Below, piece by piece: positions 51,506 to 60,324 of a stretch of DNA of 64,000 bases (its first letter is position 1; each line of letters starts with the position of its first letter). Location: positions 1 to 64,000 of the forward strand of contig JAJEAL010000085.1 in the NCBI GenBank assembly GCA_022822785.1, in the 5' to 3' direction. The notes under the pieces are model-generated. The model was not told where the DNA came from. It was given only the letters and a program-made list of their open reading frames with translations, and ran no database searches. The translations under genes and the position numbers were made by a program. The DNA is from Candidatus Poribacteria bacterium. GTDB lineage: Bacteria; Poribacteria; WGA-4E; PCPOR2b.

Positions 51506-51657
51506 TATGCCTCTTTCTTTGATTTGAGGGCCGCGATAGAAATTAATTGTGATAGACTCTTTTTTGTTTTATACTGGTAATGGTTGAAAACAGAGGACTT
51601 CAGTAAAAGTTAGGGCACTTGTGCAATATATATGGAAATGAAACGAAGGTGAAGATA

Positions 51658-52566
51658 ATGGCACTATTTGAAAGACTCGGTATTGTAACGAACATCTGGA
51701 CACAGTGTATGGAGGATGGCGACCGTTTTGAAGTTCTGGCTCGTCAATTTGGCGACGAGGGGTTCAAGGACATGGAGGTGCGTGAGGGGGATTATCTTCG
51801 TAATTCCGAATTTGGCAGCTTGATCGGTGAAATTGAAGCAGCGATGGAACGTTACACAGACGAGGAGTGGAAAGCAATCTGTGATGCGATCTGGAATGGG
51901 AATCAGGATTTAGGGGTTACGGCGGGGGATAACGCCCTTTTTGCGCGTGTCAGTGTATTTGTGGAACTAGCGAGGACTTTGACTCTGAGTTACGCTATGT
52001 CGCACTCGTGGCTCGGCGCCCCTGAAGACCTCGAAGCGGATAATCAACAGATTATCCGAGCGAAAAAGCTGGCGTATCTGCTGTGCCCAGCGAACGCACG
52101 GTTGCGGATTGTCGGACTTGCACCTACCGGTGGAAAAATAGATTCGCAGGCTGCGGTTGCCAATGTAAAACGGTACCGATCGTTGTTACCGAACTGCCCG
52201 ATGGTTTTTGCGGTCGAAAACTCACGACAACCGGCGACCTTTACGCTCGATCTGGCGGTACAGGGCGGCGCTTTGCTGACCTACGACGAGGCAAATACCT
52301 ACCGCGACGATGGCACAACGGTCAACCCGCCGGAGGCGTTCTGGGGTGCTGTGAAAATGGAGAACCTTACGTCGGTACATTTCAAGCAGAAAACAGCAAA
52401 CGGGGTTTTGTCACAGGTCGGCGATGGATATGTCGATTTCGCAGCGATTGGCAAGCGTTTGGCAGCAGAGGACTATAGAGGTGACCTATTGCTCGAAAAT
52501 ACACCAACAGATCAGCCCCTAGAAGATGCGATTGCGAGCCGTGAATATCTATCGAAACTGCTATAG
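51658..52566 (+). CDS. Sugar phosphate isomerase/epimerase-like TIM barrel
   Basis: This 302-residue protein has the order of strands of the xylose-isomerase-like superfamily: FERLGIVTNIW, GFKDMEVREGDY, LRIVGLAPTGGKI, PMVFAVENSRQP (metal E), GGALLTYDEANTY, LTSVHFKQK (metal H) and DLLLENTP (metal E). An acidic loop replaces some usual positions. The frame opens at 51619, but an AAGGTG site favours ATG 51658. Its 3' end overlaps the convergent phosphoesterase gene by 55 bases. Confidence 0.8.
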   Translation: MALFERLGIVTNIWTQCMEDGDRFEVLARQFGDEGFKDMEVREGDYLRNSEFGSLIGEIEAAMERYTDEEWKAICDAIWNGNQDLGVTAGDNALFARVSVFVELARTLTLSYAMSHSWLGAPEDLEADNQQIIRAKKLAYLLCPANARLRIVGLAPTGGKIDSQAAVANVKRYRSLLPNCPMVFAVENSRQPATFTLDLAVQGGALLTYDEANTYRDDGTTVNPPEAFWGAVKMENLTSVHFKQKTANGVLSQVGDGYVDFAAIGKRLAAEDYRGDLLLENTPTDQPLEDAIASREYLSKLL

Positions 52567-53531
52567 CGCGGAGATTGGGAATTGCGTTGCGTCAGGGAAG
52601 TGGTAGCAGCTGACTGTACGCCGGAGGCACGAACAAGGCGGAAGCAAGCAATTTCTGGGGTAGTCATAAATCGGATTGGAACACCTGTGACGCCGAGTCC
52701 ACGACAAACGTAAAGCCTAGACGCTCCGACATAGAAAAGACCGGCGAGATACTTGTTTCCAACCTTGGGAGGGACAAAGGGCAACGAAATTTGTCCGCCG
52801 TGAGTGTGGCCCGACAAAACCAGATCAAATCCGTGGTGGGCAATCAATTCGATTGGTTGTGGGTTGTGCATTAAGAGGAAACGGGGTTCATCGGTCGAAG
52901 GCAGAGACGCTAAAGCGCGCTCTAAATCGAAATCTCCCGCGAGAAAATCGCCGCAGCCAATGAGCCACAAGCGATCGCTTCCCCGCCGTAACAAGGCAGA
53001 TTCGTTCATCAGGACCTTGATTCCTCCCGCTGTTAATGCGTTGATGACTTCAACGCCATCGCCCTTCCAACGATTTCGCAAGGGAAACACATCAGTGTCT
53101 AAGCCATCGTTCCAGTCATTGCTCCAGTCGCTGTTCCAATGGTCATGGTTACCGAGGACAGCATAGGTGGGAATCCCCGCGTCAACAATAATTTCACCGA
53201 TAGCCTGTGCCACCGGCTGTGCATATTCTTCTTCGTTGGTGATATAGTCTCCGGTTAGCACGACCAGATCCGGCTGTAAATCTACCACTTGTCGAAAGCA
53301 AGCTTGAAGATAATCTAGCGTTACCATCGAGCCGTGATGCAAATCTGTGAGTTGGACAATCGAAAACCCTTCAAAGGCGGGTGGCAGATTAGCAACTGAG
53401 ATTTTGTGTTGTGTAATTTCAATCCACTGGGGTTCAATGAAACTCTCAGAATTGGTCAGTGTAATGCCGCTAATCCCCATGTTAAACAGCGACCTATGTA
53501 AGAATCTACTTCTTTCTGCTTTGGGTGACAT
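52512..53531 (-). CDS. Calcineurin-like metallophosphoesterase
   Basis: This 339-residue phosphoesterase of the YaeI/YkuE kind has QLTDLHHG, DLVVLTGDYITN, GNHDHWNSDW, LLMHNP and LSGHTHGGQISLP, the full set of dimetal ligands. The N terminus lacks a clear membrane helix or twin-arginine signal, so location is uncertain. Related enzymes cleave UDP-diacylglucosamine or other envelope phosphodiesters. The last 45 residues after PEIACFRLV are low in homology and lie over the end of the convergent gene. The Shine-Dalgarno sequence is weak. Confidence 0.88.
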   Translation of the reverse strand: MSPKAERSRFLHRSLFNMGISGITLTNSESFIEPQWIEITQHKISVANLPPAFEGFSIVQLTDLHHGSMVTLDYLQACFRQVVDLQPDLVVLTGDYITNEEEYAQPVAQAIGEIIVDAGIPTYAVLGNHDHWNSDWSNDWNDGLDTDVFPLRNRWKGDGVEVINALTAGGIKVLMNESALLRRGSDRLWLIGCGDFLAGDFDLERALASLPSTDEPRFLLMHNPQPIELIAHHGFDLVLSGHTHGGQISLPFVPPKVGNKYLAGLFYVGASRLYVCRGLGVTGVPIRFMTTPEIACFRLVRASGVQSAATTSLTQRNSQSPRYSSFDRYSRLAIASSRG

Positions 53532-53580
53532 AGATAGTATAAGTCCTTATTTTAACAGATATAGGACGCAGCGCGTTCGT

Positions 53581-53612
53581 AAGTCCCCCTGATAAGGGAG
53601 ATTTACGGGGTT
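53581..53612. repeat. Interspersed palindromic repeat, short copy
   Basis: AAGTCCCCCTGATAAG followed by GGAGATTTA-x-GGGG corresponds to the outer parts of the element at 3495-3551 in inverted orientation, lacking its inner hairpin. It lies upstream of the phosphoesterase gene in the divergent gap with 53760. Confidence 0.5.
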
Positions 53613-53759
53613 AAAAATCAAAAATCTACCCCTGTGTGCCGAATTTGCGTAAGTCCTGAAATATATAGAGATATGATTTTTGATAGCATAACACAACCTC
53701 GTTATTTTTGCAAGTAGGCATCTTAAAATACCGAAGTTTTAAGGATTAGGGAGAGAAAA

Positions 53760-54818
53760 ATGGCATTTAGAGTCGGCGTGATTGGGTGTGGTCGCATGGC
53801 AAACACCATCGAAGATGAACAGATAGAAAGAAGGAGACAGCGTCCGTACCGTGGCGGCTTGGCACTCCCTTACTCTCACGCTGCGGGCTACGCTGCCGTC
53901 GATGAGACGGAAATTGTTGCTGCGTGTGACATTCATGAAGGACGACTGACTCATTTCGTGGAACGATGGGAGGTGCCCGCCGCCTACACCGATTATCGCG
54001 AGATGATTGAGAAAGAAAATCTGGATATCGTCAGTGTCACCACGCGCCCCGAACAACATGCGGAGGAGATGGTGTTCGCCGCAGAACACGGTGTTAAGGG
54101 TGTCTACGCGGAGAAACCGCTCTGTATGTCACTGGTGGAAACGGATGCTATCCGAGATGCATTTGAGCGCAATGGGGTTCATTTGGAGTATGGACCCATC
54201 TATCGCCACTGGGCGGCTTATGAGCAAGCGCGGACCATCGCTGAAAGCGGAGAATTGGGGGAAACCCAATCGGTGCTGGGCTTTGAAGGCAAGGCACTCG
54301 AAGGTCATTTCATTGACTTGCTGCTGTATATGCTCGGTGACCCGGAGCCGATATCTATTCAGGGAATCATCTCACAACTCAACCCGGCAGAAGGGGACAC
54401 CTCCGGCATGAAATTTGTCCAAGACACATCAATCTTGACCGCACTGATCAAGTTTGATAACGGAACAACTGCACATGTGGCAGGCACCGGCGTTGGCAGG
54501 GAGATTGAATTGGTCTGCACTAACGGCGTTATCCGCGTCGTAAACGATGGCGAGGCGGTGCAGCTGCGGCGTCGAGATGCGACATCGGATGCGTGGGATA
54601 CGGTCCCGGTTGAGCAGATACCGCCGCGGAGCGGCACTGTGCATCTCATACGCGACCTCATCCACTCAATCAAAACTGGAGAATCCGGCAAAAGCAACCT
54701 CCGGGTAACGCTTCTCAGTCAAGACATCGGATTCGGCATTTACGAATCTCACCTGCGTGGTGGGGTGCCCATCAGGCCGCCCATCCCGAATCGTGAGCGG
54801 TGGGTTTTTAGTTGGTGA
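53760..54818 (+). CDS. Gfo/Idh/MocA-family oxidoreductase
   Basis: This 352-residue protein has a Rossmann start (VGVIGCGRMANT), an insertion rich in charged residues after it (EQIERRRQRPYRGG), then VYAEKPLCMSL with the E-K-P motif. The usual G-x-H catalytic stretch appears only as EGHFIDLLLYMLGD (H retained, family GG lost). The sugar substrate is unknown. GGGAG precedes the ATG. It is convergent with the kinase-like gene. Confidence 0.85.
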   Translation: MAFRVGVIGCGRMANTIEDEQIERRRQRPYRGGLALPYSHAAGYAAVDETEIVAACDIHEGRLTHFVERWEVPAAYTDYREMIEKENLDIVSVTTRPEQHAEEMVFAAEHGVKGVYAEKPLCMSLVETDAIRDAFERNGVHLEYGPIYRHWAAYEQARTIAESGELGETQSVLGFEGKALEGHFIDLLLYMLGDPEPISIQGIISQLNPAEGDTSGMKFVQDTSILTALIKFDNGTTAHVAGTGVGREIELVCTNGVIRVVNDGEAVQLRRRDATSDAWDTVPVEQIPPRSGTVHLIRDLIHSIKTGESGKSNLRVTLLSQDIGFGIYESHLRGGVPIRPPIPNRERWVFSW

Positions 54819-54847
54819 TTCTCTAGTCCGCTGAGTTAATCCCCTGT

Positions 54848-55525
54848 TTACGCTGTTGAATGCTGACGTAACCGCAACAGATCCGCGTCGGTGTAGAACA
54901 GTTCGTATTTCTCTATGAATTCAGCCAGCGTCTCCTCGACAGTCACAGTCGTAGTATCAAGGACGATTCGCTTCTGTATCAACGACGCCTCAAACTCCTC
55001 CTCGAACCGTTGTAGGACATATTCGATGTCTTTCTCCTGCACAACTTGATGGGTATGCGGGTTTTCCTTCATCCGCTTCGCAATCACCTCTGGCGCAGCT
55101 TTGAAAAGGACCAGCACCGCCCCCGGCGCACGCTCAAGGATTTTCTCCTCTATCCGTCGTGCCATTTCTGTCCGCTGCCCTTCCGGGCTTCGGAAGGGTG
55201 CCTTGCTATCTTTCCCCCCATACCCGTAGTACAACGGAGCATAGACCGCTTCTTCGATAACCAAGCCCATCAGGTTGTGATCGGGGTTACTATAGAAAGC
55301 GTCCGAGACGTGATACTCAATCATATAGCGTTGGAGCATCTCTAAGGCTTGGGGATGCAGCGTCAATAACGATTCTTGCGCCTCTGGTGTCAACTCGCTC
55401 GACGGCACGCTCATATGATCATGGAAATGGCTGGTTCCGCCCAACGTGCGCTCTGCCCATTTCATAATCTCCGCCGCTAACGTTGATTTACCGGCATATT
55501 CGCACCCGACAAAAATAAGGTTCAT
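54848..55525 (-). CDS. P-loop kinase-like protein
   Basis: This 225-residue protein starts with Walker A GCEYAGKST (about 7-15), then a long helical region and VLVLFKAAPEVIAKRM, which is like the lid region of nucleotide or small-molecule kinases. HFHDH and DTTTVTVEETLAEFIEKYE resemble other thymidylate/adenylylsulfate-kinase-like P-loops. No precise family is recognised. AAGGAAACTCCTG precedes the ATG. It is a single gene. Confidence 0.7.
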   Translation of the reverse strand: MNLIFVGCEYAGKSTLAAEIMKWAERTLGGTSHFHDHMSVPSSELTPEAQESLLTLHPQALEMLQRYMIEYHVSDAFYSNPDHNLMGLVIEEAVYAPLYYGYGGKDSKAPFRSPEGQRTEMARRIEEKILERAPGAVLVLFKAAPEVIAKRMKENPHTHQVVQEKDIEYVLQRFEEEFEASLIQKRIVLDTTTVTVEETLAEFIEKYELFYTDADLLRLRQHSTA

Positions 55526-55690
55526 CAGGAGTTTCCTTCCATCATTTCTTATGAGAACTCTGGTATCAGTCCTGCCCTAAACATCTCTCTGATATTTGAC
55601 ATTATAGCAAAAACTGAAATAGCGATCAATCTCAAAACAAGCGTAGGTCTCATAGCACCAATCTAAAGCGTGAGCACTAGCAAATGGATC

Positions 55691-55719
55691 TTGACAAATT
55701 AATTCCGGTCGTCTATAAT
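55691..55719 (+). promoter_or_regulatory. Perfect consensus sigma70 promoter of chrA, leaderless
   Basis: TTGACA (55691-55696) and TATAAT (55714-55719) are both exact and are separated by the ideal 17 bases. Initiation seven or eight bases after the -10 box falls at 55726-55727, that is, on or one base before the first ATG of chrA. The transcript should lack a leader, and there is no Shine-Dalgarno sequence. Confidence 0.8.
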
Positions 55720-55726
55720 CGGGAAT

Positions 55727-56869
55727 ATGATGAATAAGATTGGTCAACTTTTAGTGTTATTTCTTAAGTTAGGCGTCACCGCTTTTGGCGGTCCCGCCGC
55801 ACATATCGCCATGATGGAGGATGAGGTTGTTACACGCCGTCGCTGGCTAACGCGTGAGCAATTTCTCGATTTACTTGGTGCAACTAATCTCATCCCTGGC
55901 CCCAATTCCACCGAAATGGCGATTCATATCGGTTTTGTACGTGCACGGATTGCCGGACTCGTTGTTGCTGGTCTCAGTTTTATTCTGCCTGCGGCATTGC
56001 TTACATTGGGGTGTGCGTGGGTTTACGATCGGTTTCAGACAGTACCACAGGCGGAGGCCCTTCTGTACGGCATTAAGCCGGCGGTCATCGCTGTAATTCT
56101 CAGTGCGGTGTGGCGATTGGGCAAAACAGCGGCGAAGGGACCGTTTCTGATTGGCATTGGATTCTTGGTGATGCTGCTTGTGTTGCTTGGCGTCAACGAA
56201 ATTATTGCGCTACTTGGCGGTGGGATTGTAGGCATCCTATGGCAGTTTGGAAGTCGGCTGGGAAAAGGGAAGATGCTACTCGGTTTTGCATGGCTTCCAT
56301 CTAGCAATCTGGCATTGGCGGTTACGTCAGCGCCTTCGTCGTCGGTCACCCTATCTTCGCTTGGCCTTTTCTTTCTCAAAATCGGTTGTGTTTTATTTGG
56401 CAGCGGTTACGTCCTCGTCGCCTTCCTGCAAGGTGGATTGGTTGAACAGTATCAATGGTTGACGCAGCAGCAACTCCTCGATGCCATCGCGATCGGGCAG
56501 TTTACACCGGGCCCCGTCCTTACGACTGCAACGTTTATTGGTTATGTGTTGGCAGGCCCCGCTGGAGCCCTTGTGGCGACCCTTGGCATCTTTGGTCCAT
56601 CATTTTTATTTGTTCTGACGACCAATCCACTTATTCCGCGCCTGCGCCAATCAGCGGTTGCTGGTGCGTTTCTGGATGCGGTCAATGCAAGCGCAATTGG
56701 GTTGATGGCAGCGGTCACAGTTGAGTTAGCGCTCCACACACTAATTGATTGGGGAGCCGGGGTGATTGCACTGATATCGGCAGTCGTGTTATTTCGCTAT
56801 AAAATTAACTCAGCGTGGCTAGTGCTAGGCGGCGCAGGGATCGGCTGGCTGCTGAAGACAGTGATGTAA
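55727..56869 (+). CDS. chrA: Chromate transporter ChrA (CHR family, two-domain)
   Basis: This 380-residue membrane protein has two homologous CHR halves. The first half has KLGVTAFGGPAAHIAMMEDEVV and LIPGPNSTEMAIHIG. The second has FLKIGCVLFGSGYVLVAFL and FTPGPVLTTATFIGY. Each half carries about six hydrophobic helices. CHR proteins export chromate, often by antiport with sulfate; the actual anion is not certain. Two adjacent ATGs (55727, 55730) follow a perfect promoter. lgt follows 103 bases later. Confidence 0.92.
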   Translation: MMNKIGQLLVLFLKLGVTAFGGPAAHIAMMEDEVVTRRRWLTREQFLDLLGATNLIPGPNSTEMAIHIGFVRARIAGLVVAGLSFILPAALLTLGCAWVYDRFQTVPQAEALLYGIKPAVIAVILSAVWRLGKTAAKGPFLIGIGFLVMLLVLLGVNEIIALLGGGIVGILWQFGSRLGKGKMLLGFAWLPSSNLALAVTSAPSSSVTLSSLGLFFLKIGCVLFGSGYVLVAFLQGGLVEQYQWLTQQQLLDAIAIGQFTPGPVLTTATFIGYVLAGPAGALVATLGIFGPSFLFVLTTNPLIPRLRQSAVAGAFLDAVNASAIGLMAAVTVELALHTLIDWGAGVIALISAVVLFRYKINSAWLVLGGAGIGWLLKTVM

Positions 56870-56972
56870 AGTGTAGTATGAGGGAAGCTATGGCAAAGTG
56901 AGATTTCGATGTATTGGGCCGGTTCCCACTTAGTGCAAGATCGACGAATAACCTCAACATCAGAGGAAAATA

Positions 56973-57776
56973 GTGTATCCGACGCTTATTGATTTTGGTC
57001 CCATAGCGATTCACAGCTTCGGCCTTATGATGGCATTAGGATTCCTTGCCGTCTTGTTAGTTTCACAGCACGATTTGGCGAGAAAAGGGTTGGATCCACG
57101 TCCGACGTCATCAATAATCTTCGCAGCTGCGGTCGGAGGACTCATCGGTGCAAAACTTTACTCAGCGCTGCAAGATGGCAAGATTGAGCTTGCTGAACTA
57201 ATTTCAAATAGCGGATTAGTTTGGTATGGCGGTGTCATCGGTGCGCTTGCTGCTGTACTGTTTGTTATCCATCGGTCTCCTAATCCGATTCTGCCGACAA
57301 TTGATACGATTGGTATGGCGACTTTGCTCGGATATGGGATTGGGCGAATCGGATGCTTCCTTTCTGGAGATGGCGATTATGGACCACCTTCAGATCTCCC
57401 ATGGGCGATGGCATTTCCCAACGGCACGGTGCCGACAGCTATTCCGGTTCATCCAACACCGCTTTATGAAACAGGGATGTCGCTGATCGCTTTTGGATTG
57501 CTGTGGTCTATTCGTAAACAGAAAGAAGGTACGCCGGGGTGGCTATTGGGCGGAGCGTTTATCTTGGCAGGGGTTGAACGTTTTATCGCAGAATTTTTTC
57601 GACTAAATCAACCTGCTCTTTTTGGGTTGACAGGGGCACAACTCATAAGTATTTTGATGGTTATTATTGGGGCTTGTCTTATCTACTGGATCACGCATCG
57701 TCCCGTTGCAACAGAGGTAGTGAACGTTTCAACACCGCCTCCCTCCCCTAAACGCAGAAGACGGCGCCGACCATAG
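56973..57776 (+). CDS. lgt: Prolipoprotein diacylglyceryl transferase Lgt
   Basis: Lgt transfers diacylglycerol to the lipobox cysteine of prolipoproteins in the inner membrane. The 267-residue protein has seven hydrophobic stretches. It has the signature GYGIGRIGCFLSGDGDYG (R of GRIG kept, the N/E of the E. coli form replaced as in many non-proteobacterial Lgt), HPTPLYE and GVERFIAEFFR. The C terminus ends in a K/R-rich tail. The start is GTG with GAGGA upstream. It would process the lipoproteins at 11440 and 14006. Confidence 0.93.
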   Translation: MYPTLIDFGPIAIHSFGLMMALGFLAVLLVSQHDLARKGLDPRPTSSIIFAAAVGGLIGAKLYSALQDGKIELAELISNSGLVWYGGVIGALAAVLFVIHRSPNPILPTIDTIGMATLLGYGIGRIGCFLSGDGDYGPPSDLPWAMAFPNGTVPTAIPVHPTPLYETGMSLIAFGLLWSIRKQKEGTPGWLLGGAFILAGVERFIAEFFRLNQPALFGLTGAQLISILMVIIGACLIYWITHRPVATEVVNVSTPPPSPKRRRRRRP

Positions 57777-57824
57777 GAACATAAGATAAATCTGTAGGAT
57801 GCGGACGAATCGTCGTTTCGGCAT

Positions 57825-58034
57825 CTATCGCCGGTCTTGTCGCCCTGTTTTTCGCAGCCCCATCGTAATCTTCACAACCCCCCTTATCATAACAAGCGTT
57901 CCTGCAACTAAAAAGACGATAAGTCCCAATTGCTTAATTTGAAGGGATGGCCGAAGCGCATACCCTATAAACCCACCGATCATTATGAAGATCAGCATGT
58001 TCAAAAGGATTTTGTTCTCGTACCATCTTCGCAT
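57825..58034 (-). CDS. Small two-helix membrane protein
   Basis: This 69-residue protein of unknown function has two hydrophobic helices (ILLNMLIFIMIGGFIGYAL and LGLIVFLVAGTLVMIRGVV) joined by a short basic loop, with charged ends. The frame is open from a TTG at 58067, but AAGGA seven bases before ATG 58034 favours the shorter form. It lies convergent to lgt, and a GATGC…GCATC hairpin near 57797-57824 separates the two ends. Confidence 0.6.
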   Translation of the reverse strand: MRRWYENKILLNMLIFIMIGGFIGYALRPSLQIKQLGLIVFLVAGTLVMIRGVVKITMGLRKTGRQDRR

Positions 58035-58139
58035 CGGTTTTTCCTTGTGAGTTTGGTCATGGTCCAATTACCGTTTTATTCCTTCGGTTTGCTCATCTCC
58101 AAACCCGTGTCCGATTGGTACGCAGCTTGAAAATGTGCA

Positions 58140-59315
58140 TTACTTAAACAAGGCCCGCCGCATTTGTCTCACGGCTTGGCGGATGCGGTCTTCGTTTTCG
58201 ACAAGCGCAATTCGGACGTATCCCTCTCCGTTGTGACCGAAGCCTGCGCCGGGAGAAACACACACTTCGGCTTCATCAAGCAGCCTCATTGCAAAATCCA
58301 TCGAACTCATATGGTGATACGGTTCAGGGATCGGTGCCCACACGAACATCGTTGCCTGCGGCTTTTGCACCTTCCATCCGATCCGATTCAGTCCCTCAAC
58401 TAGCACATCACGGCGAGTTTGATAGGTCTCTGCATTCGCTTCCACAACATCGGCATCAGTTCGTAGTGCCATGATAGCAGCGACCTGAATAGGCGCGAAG
58501 ATACCGTAGTCATAGTAACCTTTAATCCGTGCCAACGCGTCAACCAGATCACGGTTGCCGACAGCAAACCCACAGCGCCAACCTGCCATGTTATAGGATT
58601 TTGAGAGTGAGATAAATTCGACCCCGACATCTTTAGCGCCCTTCGCCTGTAAGAAACTTGGTGCCTTATAGCCATCAAAAACAATGTCAGCATACGCGAG
58701 GTCATGAATAACAATGATATCGTTTCGCTTGGCGAAGTCAACAATTTCTTCAAAGAAGGCGAGTTCAATTACTGCTCCCGTTGGATTATGCGGGAAGCTC
58801 AAGATTAGGACCTTGGGGCGGGGCCATATATCCCTTGAAATCTCATCAAGGCTCGGCACAAACTGATTTTCTTCGCGTAACGGGAGACTGACAACGCTGC
58901 CGCCTGCGATGACAGTTGCGTAAATATGAATCGGAAACGTTGGGTTTGGGACAAGTGCCAGATCCCCTTCATCTATCAATGCGAGTGCGAGATGAGAAAG
59001 CCCCTCTTTGGTGCCAATCACTGAAATTGCTTCATGGTTGGGATCGATTTGAACACCGAAGCGTCGTTCATAATACCAACTGATCTCACGGCGCAGGTTG
59101 AAAATCCCGCGTGATGCGGAATAACGATGGTGGCGAGCTTCTTGAGCGGCTTCGGTCAGTTTATCTACGATGTGTTGTGGGGTCGGTCTGTCAGGGTTGC
59201 CCATCCCCAAATCAATGACATCAATTCCCTGCTGTCGCCTTTCATGGGTCAACTGCTTGAGTTTACCGAACATGTAGGGCGGTAATCGGTTAAGCCGTTT
59301 TGAAAGTGTGTGCAT
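58140..59315 (-). CDS. Class I aminotransferase, AlaC/LL-DAP aminotransferase-like
   Basis: This 391-residue fold-type I PLP enzyme has IDLGMGNPDRPTP, PNPTFPIH, SFPHNPTGAVI, DLAYADIVFDGY and the PLP lysine in FISLSKSYNMAGWRCGF. The sequence is closest in look to the AlaC glutamate-pyruvate aminotransferase group, which can overlap with LL-diaminopimelate aminotransferases. No Shine-Dalgarno sequence is clear. A TATAAT lies about 35 bases upstream on the minus strand but without a good -35. Confidence 0.88.
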   Translation of the reverse strand: MHTLSKRLNRLPPYMFGKLKQLTHERRQQGIDVIDLGMGNPDRPTPQHIVDKLTEAAQEARHHRYSASRGIFNLRREISWYYERRFGVQIDPNHEAISVIGTKEGLSHLALALIDEGDLALVPNPTFPIHIYATVIAGGSVVSLPLREENQFVPSLDEISRDIWPRPKVLILSFPHNPTGAVIELAFFEEIVDFAKRNDIIVIHDLAYADIVFDGYKAPSFLQAKGAKDVGVEFISLSKSYNMAGWRCGFAVGNRDLVDALARIKGYYDYGIFAPIQVAAIMALRTDADVVEANAETYQTRRDVLVEGLNRIGWKVQKPQATMFVWAPIPEPYHHMSSMDFAMRLLDEAEVCVSPGAGFGHNGEGYVRIALVENEDRIRQAVRQMRRALFK

Positions 59316-59515
59316 GATGGCTGACCTGAAAAATTTTGCGGGTTTGGCGGATTATACGTTGGTGGTGGAGCACATAATTTGTCATACAGAGACAACACAA
59401 ATTACGGTGTTGTAAAGGGTAAAACGTTAAATATCAGAAAAAGTTTCTCGTCGATGCACTTGAGGATAGGTGTACGTAAGAACTAATGCCGCTGCTGCAA
59501 ATTGTTATTCCTCCG

Positions 59516-60274
59516 CTACCCCTCTGCAAATCCTCGAATCATCGGGACATCATCTGTCCACAGTCCACCAATCTCATGCCGTAACGACCACTTGACATCG
59601 CGTCGGGTCCGCACAAATCCGCCTTCGACAGTGATGCCTTCCGTTTTGAGGTGTCTAACTTTTCGAGTCAGCGAATGTGAAATGATATTATAAAGCTGGA
59701 AATGATTGATTCGGCTCCAGCCAATGACAACTCGATTGGCGTTGATGGCTTCTGCTACCCTGAGAAAGTTCGCTAGTGGATTGATGATAATCACACTAGT
59801 CTGAATCCTAGGTTCAATCTGTTTTACTTGGATCAGCAATTCCTTGCGTGAATAAAAGGTGAGGATACCGACCTTATCAACGAGGTCAAATTGCTGGATG
59901 CGCTCGACTAAGAGTGGGATGAGATTTTTCGCGTCCTCTTTCGGCTCGATGAAGCACAACAACCCAGTCTCCTTGACGAAAGCGAGCACCTCATCAAGGT
60001 GCGCCACCGGTTCAGGGGAATCGAGGACCTTCAGTTTTTGGACATCCATCCAGTTCAACTCGCTCAACGGAGACGTGCAGCCCGTTACCTCTTCAATACT
60101 ATCCTGATTGAAATCTGTATGGATAATAATCGGTTCCTGATCTTTAGTCAGGCGGACATCACACTCAAAGGCATCTGCGCCATCCTTAAACGCTTGCCTG
60201 AAGGAAACGATTGTATTTTCGGGGGCGCGGTCAAGCCCGCCACGATGGGCGAGTATTTTGACTTCAGTTTTCAT
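59516..60274 (-). CDS. Glycerophosphodiester phosphodiesterase
   Basis: This 252-residue GDPD-family enzyme has the catalytic AHRGGLDRAPENT, FECDVRLTKDQEPIIIH (metal E/D and acid-base H) and the CFIEPK strand. The usual HD after IIH is HTD here. It hydrolyses glycerophosphodiesters to glycerol 3-phosphate and an alcohol. No signal peptide is present, so the cytosolic UgpQ type is likely. It lies 50 bases after the SDR gene at 60325 on the same strand, and ino1 is further upstream on the strand. Confidence 0.92.
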   Translation of the reverse strand: MKTEVKILAHRGGLDRAPENTIVSFRQAFKDGADAFECDVRLTKDQEPIIIHTDFNQDSIEEVTGCTSPLSELNWMDVQKLKVLDSPEPVAHLDEVLAFVKETGLLCFIEPKEDAKNLIPLLVERIQQFDLVDKVGILTFYSRKELLIQVKQIEPRIQTSVIIINPLANFLRVAEAINANRVVIGWSRINHFQLYNIISHSLTRKVRHLKTEGITVEGGFVRTRRDVKWSLRHEIGGLWTDDVPMIRGFAEG

Positions 60275-60324
60275 AAGAACATTTTGAACTTACCGGTTCA
60301 ATCTTCCTGAACATTCGACATTTT

